Part shown: positions 10,573-21,833 of the stretch, piece by piece
Position numbering within the stretch: the first letter of the stretch is position 1
Layout of the letters: every line of letters starts with the position of its first letter
Assembly: GCA_964016985.1 (NCBI GenBank)
Contig: OZ024826.1
Location: forward strand, 3,897,552 to 3,961,551
DNA length: 64,000 nucleotides
DNA from: Anodontia alba
Lineage: Eukaryota > Mollusca > Bivalvia > Lucinida > Lucinidae
Direction: 5' to 3'
Made by a program: the position numbers and the translations under genes
The notes under the pieces: model-generated
What the model saw: only the letters and a program-made list of their open reading frames with translations
What the model was told of the DNA's origin: nothing
The model's database searches: none

Positions 10573-11668
10573 TGGAACATGGATCAGAAGACTGAAATTT
10601 GTAGCTATATTAAATGCCGCATTAGGCTTAATATAGATTCAAAGCAGATATTTAATGAATTGTGTGGTATATATGGACCTCAGACCATTTCAATGCGCAC
10701 AGTTTTAGGTGGGTTAAAGCTTTTAAAGCTGGAAAATTTTCTGTTGAAGATGATACCATTCCTGAAAGGCCTAAAACCTCTGTTACTAAGGCTAACATCG
10801 CTGCTGTAAAGATTGTGGTCGAACAGGATGCGCGATTGACTGTCAAAGATATAGCTAGTTGTACTGGCATATCAGAAGGCAGTGTGCAAACAATTCTGAA
10901 AAAGCGTTTAGACCTGAAAAAGGTTTGCGCTAGGTGGGTACCTCATTTGCTCACTGAGGAGCAAATGACACAACGCCTTAAATGTGCCCGGGAACTTTTG
11001 AAAACATACAAAGGCTGTAATAGTCGGGTTATTTCTAACTTGCTAACAGGTGATGAAACCTGGGTGCACATGTTTGAGCCAAAAAGCAGGGCTGATAATA
11101 AGCAATGGAAGCGAAAAGATCAAAAAACGCCCATGTATTGCCAAGAGTACCATAAGTTCGAAAAAGATGTTGTACGCAATTTTCTTTAATTCAAGTGGGC
11201 CAGTCGTTCAAGTGCCTTGTCCATCTGGTCATACAGTCACTGACCGATTCTACAAGAATTCTGTACTGAAGAAAGTGAAAGAGTTTTACAATAAGAAACG
11301 ACCAAGCAAAGGATGGTCAGGAGTCCACCTTTTAAATGACAACGCCTCCTCTCATAAGTGTGAGGTTGTTAAGCCTTTTTTGACTTCTGAAAAGGTGAAA
11401 GTTTTAAACCATCCACCTTATTCACCTGACCTGATTCACTGTGACTTCTTTTTATTTCCAAGGCTTAAGAAAATGCTTTCTGGTAATAAGTATACGTCTA
11501 GAAGTTCTCTTGACAGCGCTATTTATCAGTGTCTGTTCTCTTGGCAGCGCTATTTATAAGTGTCTCCAACAGATACCGAAAGAAGACTATTTATCTGCTT
11601 TTCGCGACTGGGTAAAAATATTACAAAAATGTGTTTCAGAAAAGGGGGAATACTTTGAAGGTTTGTAA
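10573..11668 (+). pseudogene. Mariner transposase, DD34D type, with three frameshifts
   Basis: Mariner transposases cut and paste their element as dimers bound to the TIRs. The N-terminal helix-turn-helix region reads QKTEICSYIKCRIRL... and then WVKAFKAGKFSVEDD. The linker DIASCTGISEGSVQTILKK and WVPHLLTEEQ are present. The catalytic triad is visible: first Asp in LLTGDETWVH (about 11045), second in LLNDNASSH (about 11335), third in YSPDLIHCDFF (about 11420-11450). Between the last two Asp lie 34 residues, i.e. DD34D. The reading frame changes near 10705, near 11145 and at 11536; the last change is a 31 bp tandem duplication. The protein ends KCVSEKGEYFEGL. The triad survives, but the gene cannot give one protein. 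Confidence 0.88.
11505..11566 (+). repeat. 31 bp tandem duplication inside the mariner transposase
   Basis: Two adjacent 31 bp copies (11505-11535 and 11536-11566) differing at three positions. Since 31 is not a multiple of three it shifts the frame by one base, exactly the shift needed between the YSPDL part and the KEDYLSAFRDWVKIL tail. Confidence 0.9.
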
Positions 11669-11744
11669 TAAAAATACGTTTGATAAAACGTAGCACTGAA
11701 GTAATCCGAACCCAGTGACAAAACTGTTTGTAGGACCCTTGTAC

Positions 11745-12545
11745 ATATGTCACTGTTTATCAGTCTGCGGTCTTGTCAGGAAGGCCGCCGATGTTTTTCT
11801 CGGTTAAGATCGATAATTTTGTTACATTCTGACAATAGAACAGACATATTTCATTAAATTGATTATACATGTAATAAAACAATCGTAAAGTAGGTTTGTT
11901 AATAACTAAGATCAGGCACAAATGAGCCTATGCATACATGTATATACAAATAGTGACAATTTGATCAGTCGTTTATAGCAATACACTATTCCGTATAAAC
12001 ACTACATGAACGGAGAGACAGACCTGAACAAACAGTACATACCCAGATCAAACGCCACAGAACGCGGCGTCTGATCAGGGTACAAACTGTTTGCCACTCG
12101 TCCAGCAGCACTTAGACACACAACAGTTAGTAAAATGGACTTGTTCAAAATAGGAGAATTATAAGGTGTAAAAGTGTCCCGACTGTTACCTTCACACTGA
12201 CAAATATCAAGTGAAATTAATTAGCTTAAGTATTTGGTAGAAAGTTATTACATTTACTACTAGGCTGGTCAACTTTACTAGTCTGATAGTACAGTAGACT
12301 GATATTCATCTAGTTTCAACAGCTGTTGGACTGTAAGCATTCTATATTACGTTTCATTCAGAAAAAGCACAAATGTAATTATTTAAACAAAAAAAAAACA
12401 AAAAAAACAGTTGATTACTTTAATCCATAATATAATCTTAATGTATACCTTGATGTAGAGGCTACACTATGACTGATAGTTTCTATTTTTTTTATTACAA
12501 TTATATCAAAAGAATCAATAAACCTATCATATAAATGAAAATGTT
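11745..12545. other. Unassigned intergenic sequence
   Basis: Holds a family M palindrome (about 12025-12110: CAGATCAAACGCC...GGCGTCTGATCAGGG) and otherwise AT-rich DNA with a poly-A-like run at about 12390-12410. No exon-like signal seen. Confidence 0.4.
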
Positions 12546-12555
12546 CAGAGACATA

Positions 12556-13605
12556 CCCAGCAAGCAAAAAATATAGGACCCACATTGGCCCTAAATGGGT
12601 ATTTATATGGGTCCTACATGGGCAACCCATAAGGGACTCATGAGGGATTTGCAACAGGGTTCCATGTTGGACCCACATGGGCAAAGCCATGTGGGAACTA
12701 TATGGGTCCAGTATGGGAAAAATCAACCCACATTTATCTTCCAGAAAGACAATTTTTACACATTTTTACACAAATGATTATAAGTCCCCAGTCCCAGCCC
12801 ATTTGATGGACTGGTAAGGTCCCAACCGATAGAGTCCTATGTACGTGTGCAAGTTATTGCCTTAAAGATATAGGCGTCTTTTTTAATAGTTGGAAATATT
12901 GGCGTATTTATATATACCTCTCAATTTTAAAACTAATAGGGACATACGAGTTAAAATAATAATATGACCATGAATCGACGTCCATGTCGGGAAAATAGTT
13001 AAGATAAATTTAATAGATACTTTCATTTTGTAATGAACAAACTATTATTTTTATTTTATTATTATCATTATTATTTGCATTTATATCAGGAAATTTACTA
13101 TTTTTTGATATTATGTTTAAATAGTGGTAGAGTTGTTCCCCTTAATACCCATATTGAACCCATATGGGTCCCATACAGTAATGGGAGGTCAACATTGGAA
13201 CCATAGAGGTCCAATATCTGTATCACATGGGAGCCATTTGGGCCCCAATTATGTATCTAGAAAATATCACTTTTCCAGGATTATTTCAATTTTATCTCGG
13301 GGGTCCCATATATTAGAATGTATTTTTTATAGTTATCAAATTTTACCAATATGGGACCTATAAGGGTCTTATATGGGCAAAAAAGCCTATATGGGGCCCA
13401 AGTAGGACCCAAATGGGATAAATGCCCCGAATCTGCCCATATAGTTCCCATATATACGTGTTTGCTGGTCAAAGTTTACCAATATGGGACCTATATAGGT
13501 CTTATATGGGCAAAAAAGCCTATATGGGGCCCATGCAGGACCCGAATGGGATAAATGCCCAGATTCTGCCCATATGGGTCCCATATATACATGTTTGCTG
13601 GGTAA
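12556..13605. mobile_element. TIR element, family F, with ATATGGG repeats
   Basis: Begins ACCCAGCAAGCAAAAAATA and closes TGTTTGCTGGGT, an inverted pair. The interior is full of the short motif CCCATATGGG/TATGGGTCCC on both strands. Its right part is a tandem pair of about 130 bp units (13349-13475 and 13479-13605) differing by a few bases. Frames across it read as repetitive MGPI/YMGP peptides and are not genes. It may be one element of about 1.05 kb or several nested ones. Confidence 0.6.
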
Positions 13606-13621
13606 GAAGCACAGGACTAGC

Positions 13622-13676
13622 TAGTGCGTTCGATTTGCAATCGGAATGTCGTGGGTTCGAACCCCGGCGCGGGGTC
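13622..13676 (+). tRNA. tRNA-Ala(TGC)-like SINE head
   Basis: An anticodon arm with loop TTTGCAA (anticodon TGC) closed by TTCGA/TCGGA, then a T arm GTGGGTTCGAACCCCGG with box B. The D arm and acceptor stem are degraded, so it reads as the head of a SINE rather than a working tRNA. From 13680 to 14480 I see no other gene; a small hairpin (AAATTCTATCATTTATGATAG) lies at about 14072. Confidence 0.5.
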
Positions 13677-14486
13677 TCGAGAAATTTTTTTAAACCATTA
13701 GTACACCTAAATCATACCCGATGTGCATTCGACGTGGCCTTTTTTAGTATAAGGAGGACAGGGAGGCATTCGGTGACAGATAGTGGCATCGTGTACATGA
13801 AGTGATTCATGGAAGCAAGGCTGTACAAACACATACAAAAGGAAAAAAATCAACGCTGCCTTCGAATGTGCCTCAGGTGCCTCATAGTATAAACAACAAC
13901 ACCACAAAATGATATGTAAATGTGGGATTGTATTTCTGTAACAAAAAGTATCATTCTTGAAGAAAGAAGAAATGTCCTTAAAAGAGGAAAAATAGCAAAT
14001 GATTTTGTTTACATATTTTCATTTATGTCACGAACAAATTTTAATCAACTATCTTTAAAGGGCCAGTTAGTAAATTCTATCATTTATGATAGAATACTTT
14101 ACTAATCATCAAAGTAAATACTGACGTTTAATATAGTAAAATTTACTTTCTTTCATTTGTTTGAATGGACAGTAAAATTACTAATTTATCTATTATATTT
14201 CACTGCAGTTCCTCTTGGCGAAAATAAACGTCCTACCCAGACTAACTGAACGGACAAAACACGTGGAGGCACCTTTTCACCGATGCGACTTATATACAGG
14301 ATGACATAGAGTGCATGGTGTGATAATTTTCTCTAAATCGATCTAAGAATCCCGGCGGCAGTACATTCACAGAACTTGGCGGACTTGCACAGTTGTCACG
14401 CAAGGTAACACGAAAATATATATTGAAGTCAAACCCCATTGCAACTAGAATCACCAGTGGTGAGTTTGCATGCATTGCATCACACA

Positions 14487-14690
14487 TACATGAGAAAACG
14501 TACCTTCTGACATGTGCGTCCAACAAAGACTCAAATTAGCCTGTACTTCGTTGTCCACATGAAGAAACTTTGCATCATTGGCTATCAGAAATGCGCACAG
14601 TGAATGCGCAGGCTGATCTGAATCTTCGCTGGGCGCACTTGTCCGCATGTACGCTTTCGTATGTTGAAATGTATATTGTATGTTGCACAA
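14487..14690. repeat. GATCAG-palindrome repeat, family L
   Basis: Starts TGAGAAAACGTACCTTCTGA and ends near GTACGCTTTCGTATGTTG. The inner parts GAATGCGCAGGCTGATCTGA and CTTCGCTGGGCGCACTTGTC match the other L copies. Same family at 17830, 22375 and 55608. Confidence 0.7.
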
Positions 14691-14884
14691 TGCAAAGACA
14701 GGCACTGTTTAGCCTCTTCATCAGCACAGTCTGGTCAAGGCATTCCCTCTTGTAAATTTATTCTTTGCAGTATCCATTAATTCTGTAAGCAGGCCGGGGA
14801 GGCCTAATTCAGACTGTGCGAATGCATAGACCGGCCCGGTCCTTCGTTAGCCTCATTTGCGATAAAATGACCTTTCACACTTTT

Positions 14885-15142
14885 AGTTGGTGTGTTACGG
14901 CCCAATTAACACCGTCAAGGTCATGCGAGCCGGTCAGTTAACCTACTCACATTTCCTGGACAAACATTCACCTGTAAATGTCAACTGCTCTTCTTGAAAC
15001 AATGGAATGGGGAGATGGGGAGAATGACCGTAGAAAAGAGTAAATGGTCAATATCAACGAAAGTTTTGTGACCGAGCAAGGATTCGAACTTGCGATCAAC
15101 AATCAGGCGATTTACCGACTGTGCTATCGAACCCGGAGCTTT
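14885..15142 (-). mobile_element. Full-length but decayed SINE-1, minus strand
   Basis: Reading the minus strand: a tRNA-like head with box A-like TAGCACAGTCGG and box B AAGTTCGAATCC (15070-15142), then GGTCATTCTCCCC... and the tail 'GACCTTGACGGTG...GGGCCGTAACAC'. The body aligns with the copies at 35336-35637 and 44899-45202. Confidence 0.7.
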
Positions 15143-15436
15143 TACACTTTATGTATCGTATATTTTATTGCATATTTTCTATTTTGTTTTTAAAGTGAGA
15201 CAACAGTAGCCCATTTTAGTCGAGAAACCCATAAAAGGGTAATAGACCGCGGCGTCTGATCAGTGTCTAGTCTGTTGGATTAAATACAGGGCTTTCTATA
15301 ATGCATAGTAGTAATAAAAACTAACTAGACACCCTGCTATAGGAAATAGACCGGTCCGAAGTTGTGGTAGAAGAGTCCATTCGACGTAAATGGGTTAACA
15401 CTTGCATCTACATTCCTGCAAACTAATCCTATTTTG

Positions 15437-15510
15437 AGAAGTCTACTGTAAGAGCAAAAGAATTTGCTCCAAATGAGAGCAAGTTCTTTTCTATTATAGT
15501 AGACCCTTTT
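15437..15510. repeat. Imperfect hairpin, possible small MITE
   Basis: Arms TCTACTGTAAGAGCAAAAGA and its imperfect complement ending TATAGTAGACCC face each other across a short loop. The remainder of 15180-15700 includes a family M fragment (15245-15275) and no gene. Confidence 0.5.
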
Positions 15511-15703
15511 TAAGATGGGAGGCAAAAACGATTTTGACATACTTGCCTCCCCTAAAAGTGCATTCCTTCGCTTGTTTTAAACATTCGTTTTTAACGTAGC
15601 TGGGCTTTGAAAAAAAAATACAGCTTTCCATATCACGGGACAACCTAGAACAAACAGATAAATTAAAGACCCTGACCACGCGGTTAGGTATTTGGGATCA
15701 TAT

Positions 15704-15810
15704 CCCAGCTAGCATTCTACATAAGTCTATAGCGGGCCGTTATCGGCCCGTCAGGGTAGCTGACGGGCCGATAACGGCCCGTTATAGACTTATGTAGAAT
15801 GCTTACTGGG
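15704..15810. mobile_element. Palindromic MITE, family D (copy 1)
   Basis: A 107 bp palindrome beginning CCCAGCTAGCATTCTACAT and ending with its complement, centred on CAGGGTAGCTG. The arms differ at one or two positions only. AT dinucleotides flank both ends (15702-15703, 15811-15812). A poly-T/TTG tract of about 65 bp follows (15813-15880). Confidence 0.9.
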
Positions 15811-16089
15811 ATGTTTTTTTTTTTGTTTGTTTGTTTTTTGTTTTTTTTTTGTTTTTTTGTTTTGTTGTTGTTTTTTTTCCCACAAACGCCCCTGACTGAG
15901 GCATCAACATATATGACAAGAAGCACGCACGTGTTATACCAGATGTTATATAATAACCACCGCGAGTTTGCTTTTAAGATAATGCCATAAATCGTGCGCG
16001 CATTAATTTTGCTCTTAATTTATGATGCAGTTTTATTAAATAGGCGTTATCTAGATGAAAAGCACATATGCAATAAATACATAGAGAAC

Positions 16090-16400
16090 ACAGTTAATAG
16101 CGAGAAAGGGTATTTCAATGATGAATACTTACTTAACGTATTTACCCTAAGTATTCGGACAAACATGCCTAGTCTTACGACACGATAGCCGTAACAAAGG
16201 AATGAAGCATAGCTGAAAAAATATTCCGTTTTTCCTGGGAATCGAACCCGGTCCTCCCGGTTAAAAATCCAATGCTCTAACCACTGAGCCAAAGAGTCGA
16301 CTACCTGACGCAGTTGTCAGAGATTGTATATATACTTAGAAGCTATGCGTAATCTGCCAAGGCAGATAATCGAAGGTAGGAGTGCTAGGCCGTAACACTA
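16090..16400 (-). mobile_element. SINE-2 (tRNA-Lys-like head), minus strand
   Basis: The minus strand gives a head GGCTCAGTGGTTAGAGCATT with box B GGGTTCGATTCCC (16231-16290); the anticodon-loop position reads TTT. Flanking blocks (CTCTGACAACTGCGTCAG upstream, TTCAGCTATGCTTCATTCCT downstream) match the two plus-strand copies at 63360-63830. Stem mismatches argue against a working tRNA. Confidence 0.8.
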
Positions 16401-16413
16401 GGCAAACCATGTA

Positions 16414-16520
16414 GGCCCAGATCAGACGCCGCGTTCTCTCATCAGGTTCAACACTGTTTGCCATTCGGTTTTTGATTTCTGATTGAGACCCCTATTTGGA
16501 ACAATAGTTCAGCCCTAATA
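16414..16520. repeat. Family M palindrome (AGATCAGACGCCGC)
   Basis: One of more than ten copies in the window of a short palindrome around CAGATCAGACGCCGC...GGCGTCTGATCAGGGTCTA followed by CACTGTTTGCCATTC. Others: 12030, 15245, 17505, 19190, 20320, 22960, 26290, 26995, 34515, 38320, 39235, 41745, 41930. Confidence 0.7.
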
Positions 16521-16794
16521 CATTGATGGAAGAGTCCACTTCAAAAACTCAGGGATGAAAGTCTAACTTTGGCTTTGTTTTCGCAGTGCTGGAATAGTTT
16601 CCGGTCTACAGAATAACTTCGCGGCCAAAATTAGTCGGGAGTGTTGCATCTTTTCGTAATCTCAGGACGATCTTAACCTGTATGTGTCCCCGCAGAGCAG
16701 ACCTTGAAGTTGGGCTTTGCTGAAAAAACTTCTTTGCTCCTGCTATTCTTGAATGGTGGGTATTTCTGGGAGGATTAGCGTGCGTTGTTTTGTT

Positions 16795-16943
16795 TGTTTG
16801 TGTTGAGATTTTATGGCCCAGTCAACCCAATGTGGTCATGTCGAGCGCGGTCAGTTTACCTAACCACACATTTACTGGGCAGGCTTGGTCCTCTAAGCTG
16901 TTAACCAGTCTTGTGCACAGTCTTTCGCCAGAAACCGGGTGCG
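16795..16943 (-). mobile_element. SINE-1 3' fragment, minus strand
   Basis: Begins with TTTGTTTGTGTTGAGATTTT (complement of the CAAACA tail), then ATGGCCCAGTCAACCCAATG and GCAGGCTTGGTCCTCTAAGC, ending in the GTGCACA...CTTTCGCCAGAAAC block. The head is missing, as expected for 5' truncation. Confidence 0.88.
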
Positions 16944-17001
16944 TTGTTACAAATGACTGGTGTATAATCACGTTTTCATGACCTGACCTGATTACAATGT
17001 A

Positions 17002-17359
17002 CAGTCGAACTTCAATGGCTCGAACATCTTTGGGACCATGAAACGTTGTTCGAGATATGGGTAGTTCAAGCCACTGAGGGTTACTCATGCCGCCAGGTCA
17101 GGAGGTAAATAAGGATATTTCAGGGACGTCTTTTCCATCTTCTACACAATAATGGTATGTTGCGTGTACTCATTGGAATCGCCTCTATTAGGCAATTCTA
17201 ATGAGTTAACACAACATACAATTTCATGATTTAATAAGAAAATCTCTTTAAATATTTGTTTTCTTGAGCTATCAGGAGAATTTCGTAGAGGCTCAAAAAC
17301 GAGTTCAAATTATCCATGGTAAACGAGCCATCGGTGTTCGAGCTACTGAGGTTTGACTG
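17002..17359. mobile_element. Pogo-like MITE with nested family B hairpin
   Basis: Inverted ends CAGTCGAACTTCAATGGCTC and GAGCTACTGAGGTTTGACTG, with TA at 17000-17001 and 17360-17361. At 17155-17240 it contains a hairpin of the GTGTACTCATTGGAATCGCC type related to family B. Confidence 0.82.
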
Positions 17360-17829
17360 TATCTATATTGTTTGTTGAACACATTTTGCATAGACATGTT
17401 AACCCTTTCACGCCTGAGTTCCTGAAGTGGTCTCTATCATCTTTGAATTTGAACAGGTTCATTGTTGAAAATAGGAGTAACAGTATAAACTGAGAAACCG
17501 AATGGCAAACAGTGCAGATCCTGATGAGACGGCTCGTTACAGTGTTTGCACAGACACTGTTTGCATAGACATCTATGTTGGTCTCCAGGGTTGAAAAGGT
17601 TAACATAGTGATCAAGAGTAAAAATTAGAAGAATGAAGACAATAATAATTATTATTGCTGTAATTACCAAAAATATTCGGACACAGACTCTATTAGCTCA
17701 GCGCAGTTAAATGTAATGAAAACTTTGGCAACTTCTCCCTGTTGGTTAGTCTATTTGCCAAGACTAGGTATATCGAAGAGATCTAAATGGAATAAAAATA
17801 GTAATGTGCCTTCTAAAATATGAACCGCA

Positions 17830-18035
17830 ACGTCCAAAAACGTACATTCTGATATGTGCGCCCAACGAAGACTCTGATCAGCCTGCTCATCCGCGCAGTC
17901 TGATCAGAGTCTTCGTTGTCGGCATGAAGAAACTTTGCCTCCTTGGTAAACTAAAATGCGCCCAGTGAAGATTCTGATCAGTCTGCACGAATCTGAATCT
18001 TCACTTATGCGGAGGTGCCTTTTCTGACGTTGCGG
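17830..18035. repeat. GATCAG-palindrome repeat, family L (well preserved)
   Basis: Two inverted pairs: GACTCTGATCAGCCTGCTCA facing TCTGATCAGAGTC, then GAAGATTCTGATCAGTCTG facing GAATCTTCACT. The ends are CCGCAACGTC...GACGTTGCGGCTC, so the whole repeat is one large inverted repeat. Confidence 0.8.
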
Positions 18036-18177
18036 CTCTTATAGTCTCGATATATACAGAAAAAGAACAAATTTTAAAACTTTTCCTATGCGAGAAACCC
18101 AATATATGGTATGGCTTGAAAATTGGAGACGTAGCTAAAATTACTGGCTGAATAGCAAAAAGAACAAATCCTGGGTC

Positions 18178-18365
18178 CAGTTATTCAGAGCATCGTTAGT
18201 TTAACAAGTGCGTTAGTGGTCAAAATGTTAACGTACTGTTCTAGTAAGTACAATATCTAATTCATAGGTATTTTTGCTGTAAAATGTGAGTAGCTTTTGC
18301 AAATGCAAAAGCTACTCACATTTTTCAGCAAAAATATTAGCGTATATTCCATATTTAATGATCTG
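18178..18365. mobile_element. Palindromic element, family G (right end lost)
   Basis: Left end GTCCAGTTATTCAGAGCATC followed by GTTAGTTTAAC, and a central perfect hairpin GTGAGTAGCTTTTGCAAATG (about 18285-18335) with arms TTTTTGCTG.../...CAGCAAAAA. The right terminus seen at 32575 is absent. Confidence 0.75.
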
Positions 18366-18589
18366 GTACAGTAAATCAACACCAACACGAAATAATCTTT
18401 ATCATGTATTAACATCAATGTTTCGCCATCACGGCTTCTTCAGGATGTAATAAACAATAGATATGGACGACATCGCACACGAAAACGTAACGTGATGCGG
18501 TGAGCCACGCCAGCTACGTCACACAAAAAAATAGCGGCAATGTACAATAAAGCAAGTTATCCGGGGCACAGCAATTCCCACAGTACACA

Positions 18590-18985
18590 AGTATGCGACA
18601 AGTGAAGACCAAGATCAGCCTGCGCATCCGCGCAGCCAGAAAAAAAAGTCCGTCACCGGCCTAATAAAGGATATATATGATCCCAGCCTTCCATAGAGCA
18701 CACAGCGAAGACCCAGATCAGACCGCGCGGATGCGCAAGCTGATCCGAGCCATAGCTGGGCGCGCATGCAAAATTAACGAACAGCCGCGTAACGGATAAA
18801 ATATCACAGGTCCAGGCACAGCAGACCTCCAGGAGGAAGTAATACCGGCCAGCAAAATAAAAGATTCAGGCTGCGCAACCGCGCAGGCTGACCAATTATT
18901 AAGCTGTCGGCAAGGAGACCAAGATACCAATATGTCGCATAGTATAGACCCAACCAGGTGCGCTACCGCGCAGACTGAAAAGGCA
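18590..18985. repeat. Cluster of degraded CGCGCAG/GATCAG repeats
   Basis: Several short blocks of the type GATCAGCCTGCGCATCCGCG recur (18605-18640, 18715-18770, 18865-18895, 18955-18980), probably piled-up family L/M fragments. A (TA)n run follows at 18988-19004. From 19000 to 19960 I see one family M fragment (19180-19270) and no gene. Confidence 0.5.
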
Positions 18986-19968
18986 TTATATATATATATA
19001 TATAACGATCAAAGTTTTAACGCTACATGTACATTAACATCGTCAGTCCCTGAATTTTCGGAGCAGTTTAATCTGGGTCGACACTGTTTGCGGAGATTGA
19101 GTTGTCCGATTATTTAAAAATAAATATTGAATTCCCTACTTTATTAGAAATATTTGGCCAGACAAGTCACTGCGAGCAGTTCATGCACAGATCAGACGAA
19201 ACAGAATAAGGAGTCTGATCAGGGTCTACATTCTGTGCAACTAATCCAGCAGCTTTAGAAACACCAGCAGGGAACATTTGTTTAATTTTTAGAAGATTTT
19301 GTACGGTCAATAGGTCCGAATAAATGTCAAATACATTATGAAATGTATATAAAATAATAATTATAGAAAGAAGAAGAAAGAAAAAAAAGAGTACCTGTGA
19401 ATTTCTGCTTCCGATGTGCGTTTCAGCCGATAGCACTGTGTCGAAACCACAATCGAAAGGCAGACGAAAATAGTCACCCTATACATCCTGAATGATGTTA
19501 TTAATAATTTCTTTTATACAGCTAATGTTCGCGGCAATACGTATTATCTGGAGAACAAGAGACTCCATGACTACAACGCGCTCCCCTGAAGGTAAACATA
19601 GCATCTGACGATTCATCAATGTGGCGCCTTTGCTCAAAGTCAATAATATGAACTAAAATTGTACCTGGCGAATACTCTTAACCAAGTCTAATTGTAGCTT
19701 TTGTTGTGCGCTGGCTAAAATAGATTCTACAACAAATACCCCTCGTGATCAATGAACACATTCACAAAATTGAAAACAGCTGAAGTATCAAGTTTTCTGG
19801 ACCAGACTAGTTAGTTTCTAGAACCTTTTGAACACAGCAGACGTTGTACTGGTTTCAAATTTACTTAATGTTGTTGTAAGGAGACTGGACAGGGCACAAA
19901 GTCTGTATATAGCAATACTATCTCTCCCACCTCTCCAGGACTCTTAATTGATTACTGGAATGCCAAAA

Positions 19969-19969
19969 A

Positions 19970-20000
<31 letters not shown>

Positions 20001-20048
20001 GTGCGTGCGTGTGTGTGTGCGTGCGTGCGTGTGTGCGTGTGTGTGTGT
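19969..20048. repeat. GT/GC microsatellite
   Basis: About 80 bp of GT with interspersed GC dinucleotides, followed by a G-rich GGTGGGGGAGGGGGAGGG block. Confidence 0.9.
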
Positions 20049-20383
20049 ATGGTGGGGGAGGGGGAGGGTACGCGCGTCCTGTGTAGATGCGTGTATGTTA
20101 CGTACGTATGTACGCCTGTTCTATGCGTGCATATATATATATGTTTAAATAGCTTTATATCTTATCCCGTATTTATCCCCACATTAGAATATATTGAGCA
20201 GAAATACTATCAACATATCTTAGTGAAGCTGTGGCTTAAACAATATATACCATATGCAGTTGTCAGAAACTTAACCCATTTATGCCTATCTTTCCATAAA
20301 AAAGGGACATTAGCAAGCAGTGTAGATCCTGTTCAGACGCTGCAGAACGCTCCGGAGTATGAGACAGGTAGGTGATCGCAAGA

Positions 20384-20641
20384 CATCACGAAAACATGCC
20401 TATATAATGCTGACCCCCTTAAACCCCACCTTTATACCGTAAAACTGGGGTTTACAGGGGTACACATTGTTTTTCATATTTCTGCTCAAAACATAGATTG
20501 TGGGTACTCGTTAGAACCGCCTCGGCGAGGCGGTTCTAACGAGTACCCACAATCTATGTTTTGAGCAGAAATATGAAAAATATAAGATTTTTTATGGTGG
20601 TGAAATTTTCAATATATTTGAATAGACATGTTTTCGTAATG
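20384..20641. mobile_element. Palindromic MITE, family A (copy 3, inverted orientation)
   Basis: Begins CATCACGAAAACATGCCTAT and ends GACATGTTTTCGTAATG, so it lies in the orientation opposite to copies 1 and 2. The central palindrome (20478-20573) is perfect over about 45 bp per arm including GCTCAAAACATAGATTGTGG. Confidence 0.92.
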
Positions 20642-20814
20642 TGACCTAACGATCCTGGGTTTGAGTGGGTTTGAGTCCTTAGCATGGCAAAATTCTTCTT
20701 CGATTACGATTTTACGATGCATTGCATGAAAAATATACTTCTGAGCAATAGTTCTTGATAAGCCATTTCCTCTAGCCAACAATACTGATGTTTTTGTTGT
20801 TTTCATTTTTTTCA

Positions 20815-20925
20815 ATTTCTCCGCAAAAATATATGTTCTTGGTACTCATTAGAACCGCTTCTGCCATGCGAGGCACTTGTAATGAGTGTCCACAACTTAA
20901 ATTTTTGTGAAGAAATATAAAAAAT
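20815..20925. mobile_element. Palindromic MITE, family B (decayed)
   Basis: Arms around GGTACTCATTAGAACCGCTT and GCACTTGTAATGAGTGTCC, flanked by TTTCTCCGCAAAAATATATG and GTGAAGAAATATAAAAAAT. The arms have diverged more than in the 33.6 kb copy. From 20930 to 21830 I see no other structure. Confidence 0.6.
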
Positions 20926-21833
20926 TATTGTGACGCCCCTCTTATATAGAGGTGTTTTATTTTCACCACATACTTGCAATGTAGGATATGAGGAAGAATT
21001 TGATTATTAAGCGCATTAAGACAGGTGTATGCAGTTAAAACTAATTACTGGAAGCAACAAATAAAGTGAAAATCTGGTTTAAGATCTGCGAACTTATGAA
21101 AATCCTGCTAATATTGTAGATCCCTACATATCCCTGCTTTCATCAGAGGTAACATAGGAGTAGATAGATATTCCTTAAACTCGTTAAAGCAATGGGTCAG
21201 ATGCAGAAAACATTTATAATGTTATTTTCTTACCAACATGAAGGAAAAAAAAAACATAAAAACGAATCCCATGAAAACCTTATGAAGATGTTTATTTGTG
21301 TCACGATATAACATCGCGTAATTTACTAAACACCCAATCGCATTTGTTTCGCAAAGCTAATTGATGTTGTGGTTAATGGGTAGAGATTGCAGATGATTTT
21401 TAAAAAAAACACTAATACACCACTAAATGACTGGATCGGGTGTTATTATATTTACAGAAAATAAAGGAACAGATAACAAATGAAATTATATATTTTCATC
21501 ATTAAGTAAATTAGAAACAGTACAGAATTTTACCCCCATGGGAATATTATATATTGCGATTCGGAAATAATCATGAAAATACGATAATTTGGGACAAGCG
21601 CCAGAAAATAATTACAATGTATGTAGTGTTCATGAAAACATAGCATAGAAATTGTTACATTTTGAGAATAAGAAAAAAAAATCTGTGGATTACTTATGTT
21701 ACTTTTTCAAAACAGACAATGGTCGACCTATCACTTGATCGGTGGGCAGTATTGTATTTCCAAATCAAAATTAGAACATTGGAAATGTCTGCCTAAGTGT
21801 AGGTCTATATTATGGTGGAAGATGGGGTTACAC

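Larger units (their letters stand above)
10370..11741 (+). mobile_element. Mariner-type transposon, 1.37 kb, inactive
   Basis: Bounded by TA at 10368-10369 and 11742-11743. The inner parts of the inverted ends (GTGCAAAAAGTTCTGTCAC at 10378-10396 and GTGACAAAACTGTTTGTAGG at 11715-11734) agree at about 16 of 20 positions. Size is typical of mariner (about 1.3 kb). It contains a single broken transposase gene in the same orientation. Confidence 0.85.

Noticed and set aside
12415..13584. Open frames reading MGPIWAE/YMGPT-like peptides
   Set aside because: They are translations of the ATATGGG word repeats of element F on both strands.
16231..16290. Functional tRNA-Lys(TTT) gene
   Set aside because: Anticodon stem mismatches, and the surrounding 300 bp recur with the other SINE-2 copies, so it is a SINE head.
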